Numbered from the stretch's first letter, positions 16,348 to 25,931 are shown. The stretch is 64,000 bases of DNA from Orlajensenia sp037404875 (GCF_037404875.1 NZ_JBBELO010000033.1:1-64000); one strand, 5' to 3'. The notes: a model not told the origin generated them from the sequence alone. Numbers and translations: made by a program.

Positions 16348-17079
16348 TCAGTCGGCCACGTTCGCGAACCGATCGGCTTCCACCGCGGCGATGATCTCGG
16401 CCGCGTCGCGGCGGGCAGCGGCGATCTCGTCGGCAGCCACGCCGAGTACCCGCAAGCAGGAGGCGGCGATGGTCTCGTCGTCCTTCGCATCCGGCTCGCC
16501 GTCGCGGCGCAGTTGGATGACGATCTCCGCGAGCTGGATGAGGATGGCGCCGATGCGAGCCTCATCGAGCGATGCGCGCACCGCGGGGGTCGCGGCACGC
16601 TGCCCCAGGCGGCCGTAGGTGGCACGAAGCAGGGCACGCTGCTGACGGAAGTCGTCGTAGCGGGCATCCTGCACCTCGGGCAGCAGGTAGAGCGTGCCGA
16701 TGTTGTGCGGGGTTCGCCTCAGGGTTCGGGCGTCGATGCTCGCGAGGGCGAAGAGTGCGGCGGCAGCGCTCGCGTCGTCGGGCACGCGCGCTTCGATCGC
16801 CGCCACGAAGTCGATGCTCGGGCGCACCGTCTCAGCGAGCAGCTCGATGAGAATCTCGTCTTTGCCGGCGAAGTGGTAGTAGAGGGACTGCTGTCGGATG
16901 CCGACGCGGTCCGCGATGGCGCGGGTGGAGGTGCCGGCGAATCCGGCCTCGGCGAAGAGGGCCGCGGCCGCATCGAGGATCTGTTCGCGCGGGGAAAGAG
17001 CAGATGCGGTCGACAGCGAGGACTCGGACATCGCCCGCGGGCGACCGGCTCGCCCGGTCGCTGCATTCGCTGAACTCAT
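16348..17079 (-). CDS. TetR family regulator of the urea/guanidine carboxylase operon
   Basis: The 243-residue protein has an N-terminal TetR helix-turn-helix (about 29-75: REQILDAAAALFAEAGFAGTSTRAIADRVGIRQQSLYYHF) and an all-helical ligand-binding half. The ATG at 17079 is preceded by GAGGATG; an upstream extension overlaps the allophanate hydrolase gene and has no similarity. It begins 28 bp after that gene's stop and is probably the last gene of the operon. The perfect CCTGTCA-N2-TGACAGG palindrome before the operon's first gene (25834-25849) is its likely operator, giving autoregulation; this link is inference. Confidence 0.85.
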   Translation of the reverse strand: MSSANAATGRAGRPRAMSESSLSTASALSPREQILDAAAALFAEAGFAGTSTRAIADRVGIRQQSLYYHFAGKDEILIELLAETVRPSIDFVAAIEARVPDDASAAAALFALASIDARTLRRTPHNIGTLYLLPEVQDARYDDFRQQRALLRATYGRLGQRAATPAVRASLDEARIGAILIQLAEIVIQLRRDGEPDAKDDETIAASCLRVLGVAADEIAAARRDAAEIIAAVEADRFANVAD

Positions 17080-17107
17080 GCCGTCATCCTCGCACCGGGC
17101 GAGGGGC

Positions 17108-18880
17108 TCACGGCAGCGCCGATGCGGAGAGCCACGCGCGCCAGCCGCCGAAGCGGCTGATGTCCGGGGCCCCGTCGGTGGCGATCGGCTCCACGAGGAA
17201 CCCCGACACCGCCCGGCCGTCATCGAGAGTCACCTTCCCGATCGCCATGGGCGATGGCAGTGCCGCGACGAAGGCGCCGAAACCCGCAGCGGGCAGCGCC
17301 CAGAGCTCGCCCTGCATGGCGACGCCGCCATCCTCAACCCGCACGAGGCCCGGTTTGGGTGGAACGGTCTGGAGCGCGAAGAGCGCGTAGTCGGCGCTCG
17401 TGACGACCTCCGCAACGAACGAGCCGCCTGCCGCCACCAACTGATGGTTGAGCGGCTGCCCACTGAGATGGGCGCCCACGACCAGCAGTTCGACCGTCGG
17501 TGCCGAGAACGAAGCGGCGAGCTGGCCGATGACCGCATCGTGGAAGGCCGGAGCCGTGAGCATGACGCCGAAGGGAAGCCCGTCGACCGTGCCGGCTGGC
17601 ACGGCGATCGAGCTCATGTCGAGCAGGTTGGCGAAGTTCGTGTACCGGCCCATGCGGCCGTTGGCGCCGATGGGGTCGGCCGCCAGCTGCTCCAGTGTGG
17701 GATGCCACGTCGTGGTCGGAGTAAGGAGCGCATCGAAGCCGGCGAGCAGTTCGCGGGCCTCCGCGGCGAGCCGGTCCAACCGCTCACCGTCGCGGAAGAG
17801 GTCGACCGCCGTGTGTACGGCTCCGCCGAGAACGATGGCGGCGACGGAGGGATCGAGGTCGGTGCCGATCAGGTCGCGGTGCGCCTCGATGTGCGCGCCG
17901 ACGGCGGCGTAGCGCTCGGCGACGAAGGCGCCGTCGTACAGCAGGGCCGCCGCGCGGAGCAGCGGCGTGACGTCGACCTCTTCCACCTGCACGCCGGAGG
18001 CCACGAGACGTTCGACCGCCGCCGCGAAGGCCTCGCGCCAGCCCTCGGCGAGACCCTCCAGGTGTTCCGGTGTGGGAACGGCGACACGGGCGCGGGCGCC
18101 GATCGTCGTGCCGACCGTGCGGCTGCTCACCTCGTCGGCTCGGCGGGCGAGTGGATCGCGGCCGTCGTCGCCGGCGAGCAACTGCGCCGTCGTTCGGGCC
18201 AAGGCGAGGTCGCGCGCGAAGACGGTGACGCAGTCGAGCGTGCGGCAGGCGGGCACGACACCGGTGGCCGGGATGAGGCCACGCGTCGGCTTGACGCCGA
18301 CGATGCCGTTGAGGGCCGCGGGCACCCGACCCGATCCGGCCGTGTCCGTTCCGAGGGCGAGGTCGACGATCCCGAGTGCCACGGCGACGGCCGAGCCCGA
18401 GCTCGAGCCCCCGGAGATGCGGGCCGGATCCCAGGCGTTCCGCACTGCCCCGTACGGGCTGCGGGTGCCGACGAGTCCGGTCGCGAACTGGTCGAGGTTG
18501 GTCTTGCCGATGATCATGGCCCCCGCAGCACGCAGCCGCGCGGTCGCCGTGGCGTCGACGTCGGGAGTGTAGGAATAGCTGGCGGCGGCCGCGGTTGTCG
18601 GCAGTCCGCCCACGTCGATGTTGTCCTTCACGGCGGCGACCAGGCCCGCCAGTGGCAGGTACTCGCCCCGGGCGAGGCGCGCATCCATCGCTCGCGCCTC
18701 GGCGATGGCCTCGGCCTCGTCGCGCAGGGTGATCCAGATCTCGGGTCGATCGACCGCCCGGATGCGGCGGTAGGCGGCGCGGATGCGGTTCACCGCGGTG
18801 CCTACTTCCGTCTCTGTGCCTACTCGCGACTCCGTGCCTGCTTCCGTCGCGGCGACCAGCGCCGTGTTCTCGCCGCCCAT
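17108..18880 (-). CDS. atzF: Allophanate hydrolase (amidase signature family)
   Basis: The 590-residue protein has an amidase domain (about 45-450) with the Ser-cisSer-Lys triad: Lys85 in AAVKDNIDVGG, GGSSSGSAVA at 157-166 and nucleophile Ser183 in DTAGSGRVPAA. The C-terminal about 120 residues (from LLVVGAHLSGQPLNHQLV) match the accessory domain of AtzF-type allophanate hydrolases. It hydrolyses allophanate to ammonia and CO2 in the cytoplasm. The ATG at 18880 shares one base with the carboxylase stop (TGATG). Residues about 8-30 are a GTE-rich low-complexity repeat not expected in the family, so a later start is possible. Confidence 0.92.
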   Translation of the reverse strand: MGGENTALVAATEAGTESRVGTETEVGTAVNRIRAAYRRIRAVDRPEIWITLRDEAEAIAEARAMDARLARGEYLPLAGLVAAVKDNIDVGGLPTTAAAASYSYTPDVDATATARLRAAGAMIIGKTNLDQFATGLVGTRSPYGAVRNAWDPARISGGSSSGSAVAVALGIVDLALGTDTAGSGRVPAALNGIVGVKPTRGLIPATGVVPACRTLDCVTVFARDLALARTTAQLLAGDDGRDPLARRADEVSSRTVGTTIGARARVAVPTPEHLEGLAEGWREAFAAAVERLVASGVQVEEVDVTPLLRAAALLYDGAFVAERYAAVGAHIEAHRDLIGTDLDPSVAAIVLGGAVHTAVDLFRDGERLDRLAAEARELLAGFDALLTPTTTWHPTLEQLAADPIGANGRMGRYTNFANLLDMSSIAVPAGTVDGLPFGVMLTAPAFHDAVIGQLAASFSAPTVELLVVGAHLSGQPLNHQLVAAGGSFVAEVVTSADYALFALQTVPPKPGLVRVEDGGVAMQGELWALPAAGFGAFVAALPSPMAIGKVTLDDGRAVSGFLVEPIATDGAPDISRFGGWRAWLSASALP

Positions 18881-21800
18881 CAGTGCGCTCCGATCGCGAG
18901 CAGCACCTGGCCGGGAGCGACCTGGTCGCCGGGGTTCACGAACACCTCGACGACCACGCCGTCGTGCGGCGCCACCACGGCCGACTCCATCTTCATCGCT
19001 TCGACGGCGATGATCTTGTCGCCGGCCGACACCCGCGCTCCCGGCTGCACGGCGATCTGCCAGACCGTCGACGTGAAGGATGCGGCGACCGGAGTGGTTC
19101 CATCGGGTACCGTCACCGCGAGTGTCGGCGCCGCATCCTTGACCTCGATCTTGACATCGAACTCGCCCGAGGCGTGCCAGCGCTCCTTCTCCTCGGAGAA
19201 CGCCCGAGCCTGGATGGCCCGGAAGTCGGCGATGGACTCGGCGTTCTCGGCGAGGAAACGCTCGTAGTCGGCGATCGCGAACGTGCCCTCGTGCGTTTCG
19301 AACTCGCCGCGCCCCGCATCCGTCTCGGCTCGCAGCTCGAGCAATTCGTCTGCCGACACCGGGTACCACTCGATGCGGTCGAAGAAGCGCAGCGCCCACG
19401 GGTTCTCGGTGAACAGACCTCCGCGGCGGAACCGATTCCACACCTGCACGGTGCGTCCGACGAACTGGTAGCCGCCGGGACCCTCCATGCCATAGATGCA
19501 GAGGTAGGCGCCTCCAATGCCCACGGAATTCTCCGCGGTCCACGTGCGGGCCGGGTTGTACTTTGTGGTGACCAGGCGGTGACGCGGGTCGAGCGGCGTC
19601 GCGACCGGAGCGCCGAGGTAGACGTCGCCCAAGCCGAGCACGAGGTAGCTGGCGTCGAAGACGGTGCGGAAGACGTCATCCACCGACTCGAGGCCGTTGA
19701 TGCGACGGATGAACTCGATGTTCGACGGGGTCCACGGGGCGTCGCTGCGCACGCCGTTCATGTAGCGCTCGATCGCTAGGTGCGTCGCCGGGTCGTCCCA
19801 CGACAGCGGCAGGCGCACGGTGCGCGATGGCACGACGAGTTCGTGCGTCGCCGGAATCTCCGACTCCAGTTCCTGCAGCAGCCCGGCCAGTCGAGTGGCC
19901 CGCAGTTCCGAGGCGTCGGTGTGGATCTGCAGCGAACGGATGCCCGGCGTCAGCTCCCGCACGCCGAGCGGGGTCGCCTCACCGAGCTTCGTCATGAGCG
20001 CGTGCACGCGCATCCGCAGGCCGAGGTCGAGGGTGAGGTCGCCGTACTCGACGAGCAGGTTCTCGTCGCCGTCGCGACGGTAGGTCACCGAGGGCCGGTC
20101 GTCGGATGCGTCGAGCCGTGCGATCACGCCGTCATCGCCGTCGCCTCCCGACGTGCGAACCGTGAACGAGGAACGCTCGTGCAGAAGGCCAGCCGCCTCG
20201 GCTTCGCGCACGGGGACGAAGCGCACGGTGTCGCCGGGGCGCAGTTGCCCGAGCTTCCAGAGCTCGCCGCTCGCCACGACCGCGGGGCAGACGAAGCCGC
20301 CGAGGCTCGGTCCGTCGGGACCGAGGATGATCGGAGTGTCGCCCGTGAAGTCGATGGCGCCGATCGCGTACGGGTTGTCGTGGATGTTCGACGGATGCAG
20401 TCCCGCTTCGCCGCCATCGCTGCGCGCCCAGGCAGGCCGCGGGCCGAGCAAGCGCACGCCCGTGCGGGCGGAGTTGTAGTGCACTTCGTAGTCGGCGCCG
20501 TAGAAGGCATCCATGTCGGCGCGCGTGAAAAAGTCGGGCGCCGCATGCGGGCCCTCCGTGACGCCGACCTGCCACGTGGACGTGAGCGCCGGCCGCCGGT
20601 CGTGCGGGGTGGCGCCGCCGACGAGTCCGAGGCGGGTGCCTGCTGGGAAGGCGGGATGCTCCGCATCGGAATCCGATGAGCCGGGGCGCAGCACATCACC
20701 GGGCAGGAGGGCCCGCCCCCCGTGGCCTCCGAAGCCTCCCAGGGTGAAGGTGGAGGCGCTGCCCAGGTAGAGAGGCACGTCGAGTCCTCCGCGCACGGCG
20801 AGGTAGCTGCGCAGACCCGGCCCGGCAATCGTGCCGATGACGAGGGTCGAACCCGCCGGCGCCTCGACGGGCTCCCACAGCGGCACCTCGACGCCGTCGA
20901 GGGTCGCGGAAACGGGGGCGCCGGTGAGCGCGAGAAGCACGGGGCTGGAAAACCGCAGGGTCGGACCCGTCGCCGTGATCTCGAGGCCGGGTGCCCCGGC
21001 GGGGTTGCCCACGGCGAGATTCGCCTCGGTGAGCGACGCCGCATCCATGGGCCCGCTCGGCGGTACGCCGATCTGCCAGTAGCCGGTACGCCCCGGGATG
21101 TCTTGCACGGTCGTCATCGCACCGGCCTCGATCACGTCGATGCGTGGTTCGGGATCTGTCGTGACGTCGAGCGTCGACGTGGAGTGCACGGCGGCTCGCA
21201 GGTCGATCGCATCCGGCAGCGACCGCAGAAGGCCGAGGTTGGTCACGACGCCGTCCACGCGGCTGGCGGCGAGTCCCTCCTGCAGCAGGTCGAGCGCGCT
21301 GTCGCGACTCGGGCCGGCTGCGATGACCTTGGCGAGCATGGGGTCGTAGTGAGCGGAGACCTCGAGGCCCGTCTCGATCCAGCCGTCGACCCGCACGCCG
21401 CCGAGAGCGGGGGATCCGAAACCGGGGAAGACGGCCTGCGTCACGAGGCCGGAACTGGGCAGGCCGTTCTTCGCTGGGTCTTCCGCGTAGACGCGCGCCT
21501 CGAACGCGTGGCCACTGGGTTCGAAGGTGCGGCTGAAGAAGCCCGGATCGACCTCGTCGATGCCGTCGGCACCGTCGCGTGCCAAGCGCAGCATCGCCTC
21601 GACGAGGTCGACGCCGTAGACCTCCTCGGTCACCGGATGCTCCACCTGCAGGCGCGTGTTGACCTCGAGGAAGGAGGCCTCCTCGCGCAGAGGGTCGTAG
21701 ACGAACTCGACGGTTCCCGCCGAGCGATAGCCGACGGATGCCGCGAGGGCCCGCGCGGATTCGTGCAGCTCTCGACGCACCCGGTCAGGAAGGGCGGGAG

Positions 21801-22536
21801 CCGGAGCCTCTTCGATGACCTTCTGGTTGCGACGCTGCAGCGAGCAGTCGCGGTCGCCGATGACGGCGACGCGCCCGTCGCCGGCGCCGAAGAGCTGCAC
21901 CTCGACGTGCCGAGCCGGGCGCACGAGGCGCTCGAGGAAGACGCCGTCGGAGCCGAAGTTCTTCGAACCGAGCCGGGCCACGCGCTCGAAGGCGTCGTGC
22001 ACCTCCTCGGGCGTCGTGCAGGCCTGCATGCCGATGCCGCCTCCACCCCCGGTGGCCTTGAGCATGACGGGAAGGCCGATGCGTTGTGCTTCTGCGACGG
22101 CCTCGTCGGCGGAGCCGAGCAGCCCGGTGCCGGCGAGCATGGGAACGCCCGCCTTCGCGGCGAGCTCTCTCGCGGTGTGCTTCTCGCCGAAGGCGGCGAT
22201 CTGGTCGGCCGTCGGCCCCACGAAACGGATGCCCTCGGCCTCGATGCGGCGGGCGAACTCGAGGTTCTCCGACAGGAAGCCGTAGCCGGGATGGATCGCT
22301 CCGACGCCGAGTCGCAGCGACGCCTCGATGATGGCGTCGATATCGAGATAGGAGTCGCGGGCGGGCGCCGGCCCGAGCCGGACCGCCTCGTCGGCCTCTC
22401 GCACGTGCGGCGCGGCGCGGTCGGCGTCGGAATAGACGGCGACGGTGCGCACTCCCAGCTTCCGTGCCGAACGGATGATGCGGCGTGCGATCTCGCCGCG
22501 GTTTGCGATGAGGAGCGTTTCGAATCCCGCTGCCAT
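18880..22536 (-). CDS. Biotin-dependent urea/guanidine carboxylase
   Basis: The 1218-residue protein joins a biotin carboxylase domain (about 1-450: GYGFLSEN, ATGGGGGIGM, ERLVRPARHVEVQ, EVNTRLQVEHPVTE), a carboxyltransferase of the KipA/AHS2 type (about 470-800), a KipI/AHS1 part (about 830-1045) and a C-terminal biotinyl carrier domain with the biotinylated Lys in EAMKMES. It carboxylates urea to allophanate or guanidine to carboxyguanidine using ATP and bicarbonate. Linkage to two DUF1989 proteins, now known as carboxyguanidine deiminase subunits, favours guanidine. Overlaps of one base at both ends couple it to its neighbours. Confidence 0.95.
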   Translation of the reverse strand: MAAGFETLLIANRGEIARRIIRSARKLGVRTVAVYSDADRAAPHVREADEAVRLGPAPARDSYLDIDAIIEASLRLGVGAIHPGYGFLSENLEFARRIEAEGIRFVGPTADQIAAFGEKHTARELAAKAGVPMLAGTGLLGSADEAVAEAQRIGLPVMLKATGGGGGIGMQACTTPEEVHDAFERVARLGSKNFGSDGVFLERLVRPARHVEVQLFGAGDGRVAVIGDRDCSLQRRNQKVIEEAPAPALPDRVRRELHESARALAASVGYRSAGTVEFVYDPLREEASFLEVNTRLQVEHPVTEEVYGVDLVEAMLRLARDGADGIDEVDPGFFSRTFEPSGHAFEARVYAEDPAKNGLPSSGLVTQAVFPGFGSPALGGVRVDGWIETGLEVSAHYDPMLAKVIAAGPSRDSALDLLQEGLAASRVDGVVTNLGLLRSLPDAIDLRAAVHSTSTLDVTTDPEPRIDVIEAGAMTTVQDIPGRTGYWQIGVPPSGPMDAASLTEANLAVGNPAGAPGLEITATGPTLRFSSPVLLALTGAPVSATLDGVEVPLWEPVEAPAGSTLVIGTIAGPGLRSYLAVRGGLDVPLYLGSASTFTLGGFGGHGGRALLPGDVLRPGSSDSDAEHPAFPAGTRLGLVGGATPHDRRPALTSTWQVGVTEGPHAAPDFFTRADMDAFYGADYEVHYNSARTGVRLLGPRPAWARSDGGEAGLHPSNIHDNPYAIGAIDFTGDTPIILGPDGPSLGGFVCPAVVASGELWKLGQLRPGDTVRFVPVREAEAAGLLHERSSFTVRTSGGDGDDGVIARLDASDDRPSVTYRRDGDENLLVEYGDLTLDLGLRMRVHALMTKLGEATPLGVRELTPGIRSLQIHTDASELRATRLAGLLQELESEIPATHELVVPSRTVRLPLSWDDPATHLAIERYMNGVRSDAPWTPSNIEFIRRINGLESVDDVFRTVFDASYLVLGLGDVYLGAPVATPLDPRHRLVTTKYNPARTWTAENSVGIGGAYLCIYGMEGPGGYQFVGRTVQVWNRFRRGGLFTENPWALRFFDRIEWYPVSADELLELRAETDAGRGEFETHEGTFAIADYERFLAENAESIADFRAIQARAFSEEKERWHASGEFDVKIEVKDAAPTLAVTVPDGTTPVAASFTSTVWQIAVQPGARVSAGDKIIAVEAMKMESAVVAPHDGVVVEVFVNPGDQVAPGQVLLAIGAH

Positions 22537-23348
22537 CAGAGGGCCGATCCGGTCGTCGGCTGCGCATCCGGTTCGGTGATGATCATGCGCAGCGGTGTCG
22601 GGTTGAAGTCGTTGCAGGGATTGTTCATCTGCGGGCAGTTCGAGACGATGACGAGCACGTCGACCTCGGCGCGCACGGCCACCCGTTTTCCCGGAGCCGA
22701 CATGCCGTCCACGATGCCGAGTGATCCATCCGCCTCGACCGGGACGTTCATGAACCAGTTGAGGTTCGACACGAGATCGCGTGCGCCGAGTCCGTGGCGG
22801 GAGGCTTCGGCGAGAAAGTTCTCGCGGCAGGCGTGCTGGTACTCGGTGTGCATTCCGTAGCGCAGGGTGTTCGATTCCTTGGAGCAGGCCCCGCCGATGG
22901 TGTCGTGGCGCTCGATCTCGGTGGCGACCACCGTCATGAGAGGGGAGCCGAGGTTGGAGCGAAGCACGGACCCGGTGCGGATGTAGGCGTTGCCCTGCCA
23001 GGCGAGGGTGTCGGGTACCGAGTAGCGCTCGTCGGTGTCGGCTGCCCGGTAGATGATGCAGTCGGCGGACTGGTTGCCTCCGACGTCGACGATCGTGAGC
23101 ACTTGACCCGCGCGTACGAGCGCAGACCAGGGCGCGAGGGCGGGAACGTCGTCATCGCGCGTGACCGTGCCGGCCACGAGCGGACCGCTCGCATCCAACA
23201 CCGTGTCGGGGCCGAAGCGCTCGCCGCCGACGACGGTCGACGCGAAAGTGCCCCGGGCTGTGGTGAAGGAGGTCGTCGGGGTTTCGGCGGTCCCTGGGGT
23301 GCTCGTCGTCGGGGTTTCGGCGGCGGGGGTGCTGATGGTCGTGCTCAC
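22536..23348 (-). CDS. DUF1989 protein, urea-carboxylase-associated (carboxyguanidine deiminase subunit B type)
   Basis: The 270-residue protein has a low-complexity N-terminus (PAAETPTTSTPGTAETPTTS) and a DUF1989 domain (about 35-250) with GGNQSADCIIY, GGACSKESNTLRYG and NCPQMNNPCNDFNPTPL; the Cys/Asn-rich motifs probably bind metal and substrate. Pairs of such proteins act as heteromeric carboxyguanidine deiminase, turning carboxyguanidine into allophanate and ammonia. GTG at 23348 overlaps the partner's stop by 4 nt, and the stop shares a base with the carboxylase ATG. Which of the two DUF1989 proteins is A or B is assigned by order only. Confidence 0.85.
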   Translation of the reverse strand: MSTTISTPAAETPTTSTPGTAETPTTSFTTARGTFASTVVGGERFGPDTVLDASGPLVAGTVTRDDDVPALAPWSALVRAGQVLTIVDVGGNQSADCIIYRAADTDERYSVPDTLAWQGNAYIRTGSVLRSNLGSPLMTVVATEIERHDTIGGACSKESNTLRYGMHTEYQHACRENFLAEASRHGLGARDLVSNLNWFMNVPVEADGSLGIVDGMSAPGKRVAVRAEVDVLVIVSNCPQMNNPCNDFNPTPLRMIITEPDAQPTTGSAL

Positions 23349-24184
23349 AGTGCTCGCGCCTCCGCGTAGTCGATCGTGTTGAGGTAGGCCCGGTCGAGTT
23401 CGGGCGTCGCCGCAGACTCGCGCGAGGTCGGCAGGCCGCGCCAGGCATGCACCCGCAGCGGGCCGACGACATAGTCGCGGCGAGGGTCGAGCGGATGCGG
23501 CACGTTGGCGAGCAGCACGAGCAGCGGCATTTCGGCGACGAGTGTGACGTGGGTGCCCGCACCGGCGCCGCCCTGGAAGGTGAGCTGCCCATCGTCTTCC
23601 ACGCGCACGCCCTGGAAGAAGGAGACGCTCGGCGGCAGGTCGCGAGGGGAGAGGCCGTGCTTGGCGGAGGCGAGCGTGAAGAGCGAACGACCCGACGGTG
23701 CCGGGCCGAACGGTTCGGCCGTGCCGTATTTGCGCTCGTTGAACGCATCCGTCGTCGTGCCGCAGAAGGCGTCGTGGTGGCCGGAGGAGTCCTCGATGAG
23801 GGTGGCCAGCACGCGACCGTCCCCGGAGAGCAGCGGATGCCCCGTACCCAGGTAGGCCTGCCAGGGGATCTTGACGGTGTCGGCGACGTTGATGCGCTCC
23901 CACGGTTGGTCGGCGTTGTAAAGCAGGAGGTTCGCCGAAGCCTCGCCCGTCGGGTCGTCGAGTCGCAGCCGCGTTCCACGGGCGAGCACCTTGGAGGTGT
24001 AGCCGCCCGGGGCGACGGTCTCCGCCCATACGAGGTCGTCGGGGGCAACGCCCGCGGGGATGAACGGCGAGGTGGCGGCCGGCCGGTACGGCATGTACTC
24101 GGCGGTCAGCGCCGCGCGAGCGCGGGCATCCTCCCGCGCGGCGAGCACACTGTCTGTCGTATGGAACTGCGTAGTCGAAGGCAT
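23345..24184 (-). CDS. DUF1989 protein, urea-carboxylase-associated (carboxyguanidine deiminase subunit A type)
   Basis: The 279-residue protein matches urea-carboxylase-associated protein 1: GGYTSKVLARGTRLRLDD, DSSGHHDAFCGTTTDAFNERKYG and SFFQGVRVEDDG. It is the paralogue and likely partner of the next gene and together they would deiminate carboxyguanidine. It starts 17 nt after the permease stop. An in-frame upstream extension reads through the permease gene and is discounted; ATG 24184 is preceded by a modest GAGAAAG ribosome site. Confidence 0.85.
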   Translation of the reverse strand: MPSTTQFHTTDSVLAAREDARARAALTAEYMPYRPAATSPFIPAGVAPDDLVWAETVAPGGYTSKVLARGTRLRLDDPTGEASANLLLYNADQPWERINVADTVKIPWQAYLGTGHPLLSGDGRVLATLIEDSSGHHDAFCGTTTDAFNERKYGTAEPFGPAPSGRSLFTLASAKHGLSPRDLPPSVSFFQGVRVEDDGQLTFQGGAGAGTHVTLVAEMPLLVLLANVPHPLDPRRDYVVGPLRVHAWRGLPTSRESAATPELDRAYLNTIDYAEARAL

Positions 24185-24201
24185 CGTGCCGTCGCTTTCT
24201 C

Positions 24202-25806
24202 TCAGGAGGCGGTGCGGACGTTCTCGGGCACGAGCGGGATGTCGGCCGTCACGGGCAGGTGGCGCAGCGTGATGGCCCCGTCGCGCGCTCGGTTGCGGAG
24301 GTGCACGAGCACCCCGATGCCGATCGTCGCCGCGATGAAGAGCAGCGCGCTCCACTGCAGCCACCACGTACCGCCGGTGAGGTCGTAGATCTCGGGCCGG
24401 GGCCAGGCCAGGTTGATGACCATGCCGATCTGGTAGGCGACCGCGACGGCGTTGATGGGGATCCCCCAGCGGCCGAGCGAGAACAGCGGCTTGCCGTCTT
24501 CATCGACACCGCCGGGAAAGCCGGTCGTACGATTCCGGATGCGTCGCACCAGCAGCGGGACCGTCACCCCGAGGTAGGCCAAGTACAGCATGGCGATGCA
24601 GAGACTCGAGAGGGCGGTGAAGATCGCCGCCTGGCCGAAGTTGATTGCGAGGGCGAGGGCGGCGCCCACTCCCACCACGATGCTGGCTGCCACCGGGGTA
24701 CCGGTTCGGGGCGAGACCCGAGCCAAGGTGCGCCAGAAGGGGAGCGAGCGTTCCCGCGCCATGGAGTACACCATCCGCGAACCGGAGGTCTGCACGGCGA
24801 GCGTGCAGGCGAGTACCGCGACGGCGACCGTCGCGAGCAGGAGGCGGCCGAAGGTGGGTCCGAGGCGCTCGGTGAGCACGTAGGCCATGCCGCCCGAGGC
24901 GAGGTTGCCGTCGCTCAGGCTCGGAGCGGAGACGAGGGTCGCGAGGATGAGCAGGCCGCCGCCGAGTCCGGAGACGACGACGGCGCGAACGATGGTCTTC
25001 GAGATGGTCTTGCGAGGCGCGTGGGTCTCCTCCGCGAGCTCGCCGGCCGAGTCGAATCCGACGAGCACGTAGGCCGCCATGAGCGACGACGCCAGCCAGG
25101 CCCAGATGTAGGGGTCGTCGGTGGGAGCGGAGCCCTCCGTCGTGAACACCACTGAGGGGCTGCGCTCCGGGAGCAGGAAGAGGGCGACGATGAGCACGAC
25201 GACGCCGATGATCTCGATGAGCACGCCCGTGCTCGTCACGAGTGCCATGAGGCGCACGCTCAGGATGTTGATGACCGTCGTGATGGCGAGCAGCGCGACG
25301 CCGAGAACGACGGCATTGCGTGCGCCGGTGTCGGATGTGAGGGTCGCATCCGCCGTCGGGCCGCCGATGATCTGGAAGCCGTCCCAGATGGAGGGAAGCA
25401 CCGCTTGCAGCGCGATGGCGGCGACGGCGACGGTGAGGATCTGGGCGATGATCATGACCCAGCCGGTGAACCAGCCGAAGGTCGTGCCGGCCAAGCGGCT
25501 CGCCCACTGGAAGATCGCTCCCGAGATGGGCCAGCTCGCGGCGAGCTGGGCGAAGTTGAGCGCGACGAGCAACTGGCCGACGAAGACGAGCGGCCAGGTC
25601 CAGAAGAACGCGGCGCCGCCGATGCCGAACCCAAGTCCGAACAACTGGAAGACGGTCGTCAGGATCGACACGAACGAAAACCCCGCGGCGAACGACGAGA
25701 AGGAGCCCACGCCGCGGTGGAGTTCCTGAACATAGGCGGGCACTGCGAGCTCGGGGGAGGCCGTCGGTGCAGATGAGTGGAGCCGGGATGGTTCGTGGGT
25801 GCTCAT
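24202..25806 (-). CDS. APC family amino acid/amine permease
   Basis: The 534-residue protein has about twelve transmembrane helices and the APC pattern GVGSFSSFAAGFSFVSILTT, GWVMIIAQILT, FDSAGELAEETHAPRKTISK and a long re-entrant first helix region. It most resembles the amino acid/choline transporter-like permeases found in urea/guanidine carboxylase operons. As first gene of the operon it would import the nitrogen substrate. ATG 25806 follows GGAAGG. The operator-like palindrome lies 27 bp upstream. No guanidine-I riboswitch consensus is seen in 25807-25920. Confidence 0.9.
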   Translation of the reverse strand: MSTHEPSRLHSSAPTASPELAVPAYVQELHRGVGSFSSFAAGFSFVSILTTVFQLFGLGFGIGGAAFFWTWPLVFVGQLLVALNFAQLAASWPISGAIFQWASRLAGTTFGWFTGWVMIIAQILTVAVAAIALQAVLPSIWDGFQIIGGPTADATLTSDTGARNAVVLGVALLAITTVINILSVRLMALVTSTGVLIEIIGVVVLIVALFLLPERSPSVVFTTEGSAPTDDPYIWAWLASSLMAAYVLVGFDSAGELAEETHAPRKTISKTIVRAVVVSGLGGGLLILATLVSAPSLSDGNLASGGMAYVLTERLGPTFGRLLLATVAVAVLACTLAVQTSGSRMVYSMARERSLPFWRTLARVSPRTGTPVAASIVVGVGAALALAINFGQAAIFTALSSLCIAMLYLAYLGVTVPLLVRRIRNRTTGFPGGVDEDGKPLFSLGRWGIPINAVAVAYQIGMVINLAWPRPEIYDLTGGTWWLQWSALLFIAATIGIGVLVHLRNRARDGAITLRHLPVTADIPLVPENVRTAS

Positions 25807-25833
25807 GGCAAGCCTTCCGCGGTCGGACCGATA

Positions 25834-25849
25834 CCTGTCAGTTGACAGG
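25834..25849. promoter_or_regulatory. TetR-type operator CCTGTCA-N2-TGACAGG
   Basis: A perfect 7-bp inverted repeat with a 2-bp spacer lies 27 bp before the permease start. Its size and symmetry fit a TetR dimer site, and the operon's distal gene is a TetR regulator (16348-17079). Binding is inferred. Confidence 0.65.
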
Positions 25850-25931
25850 CTCACGTCACCATCGTCCGCGTGACCCGTTGCTACTGGATATCTCCCACGT
25901 AAATTGCGTGTTTCCGATGCGGCCCGCTGCG

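Noticed and set aside
25807..25920. Guanidine-I (ykkC) riboswitch before the permease gene
   Set aside because: The conserved ykkC sequence blocks were looked for by eye and not seen; the gap to the repeats is only about 120 bp and holds a TetR-like palindrome.
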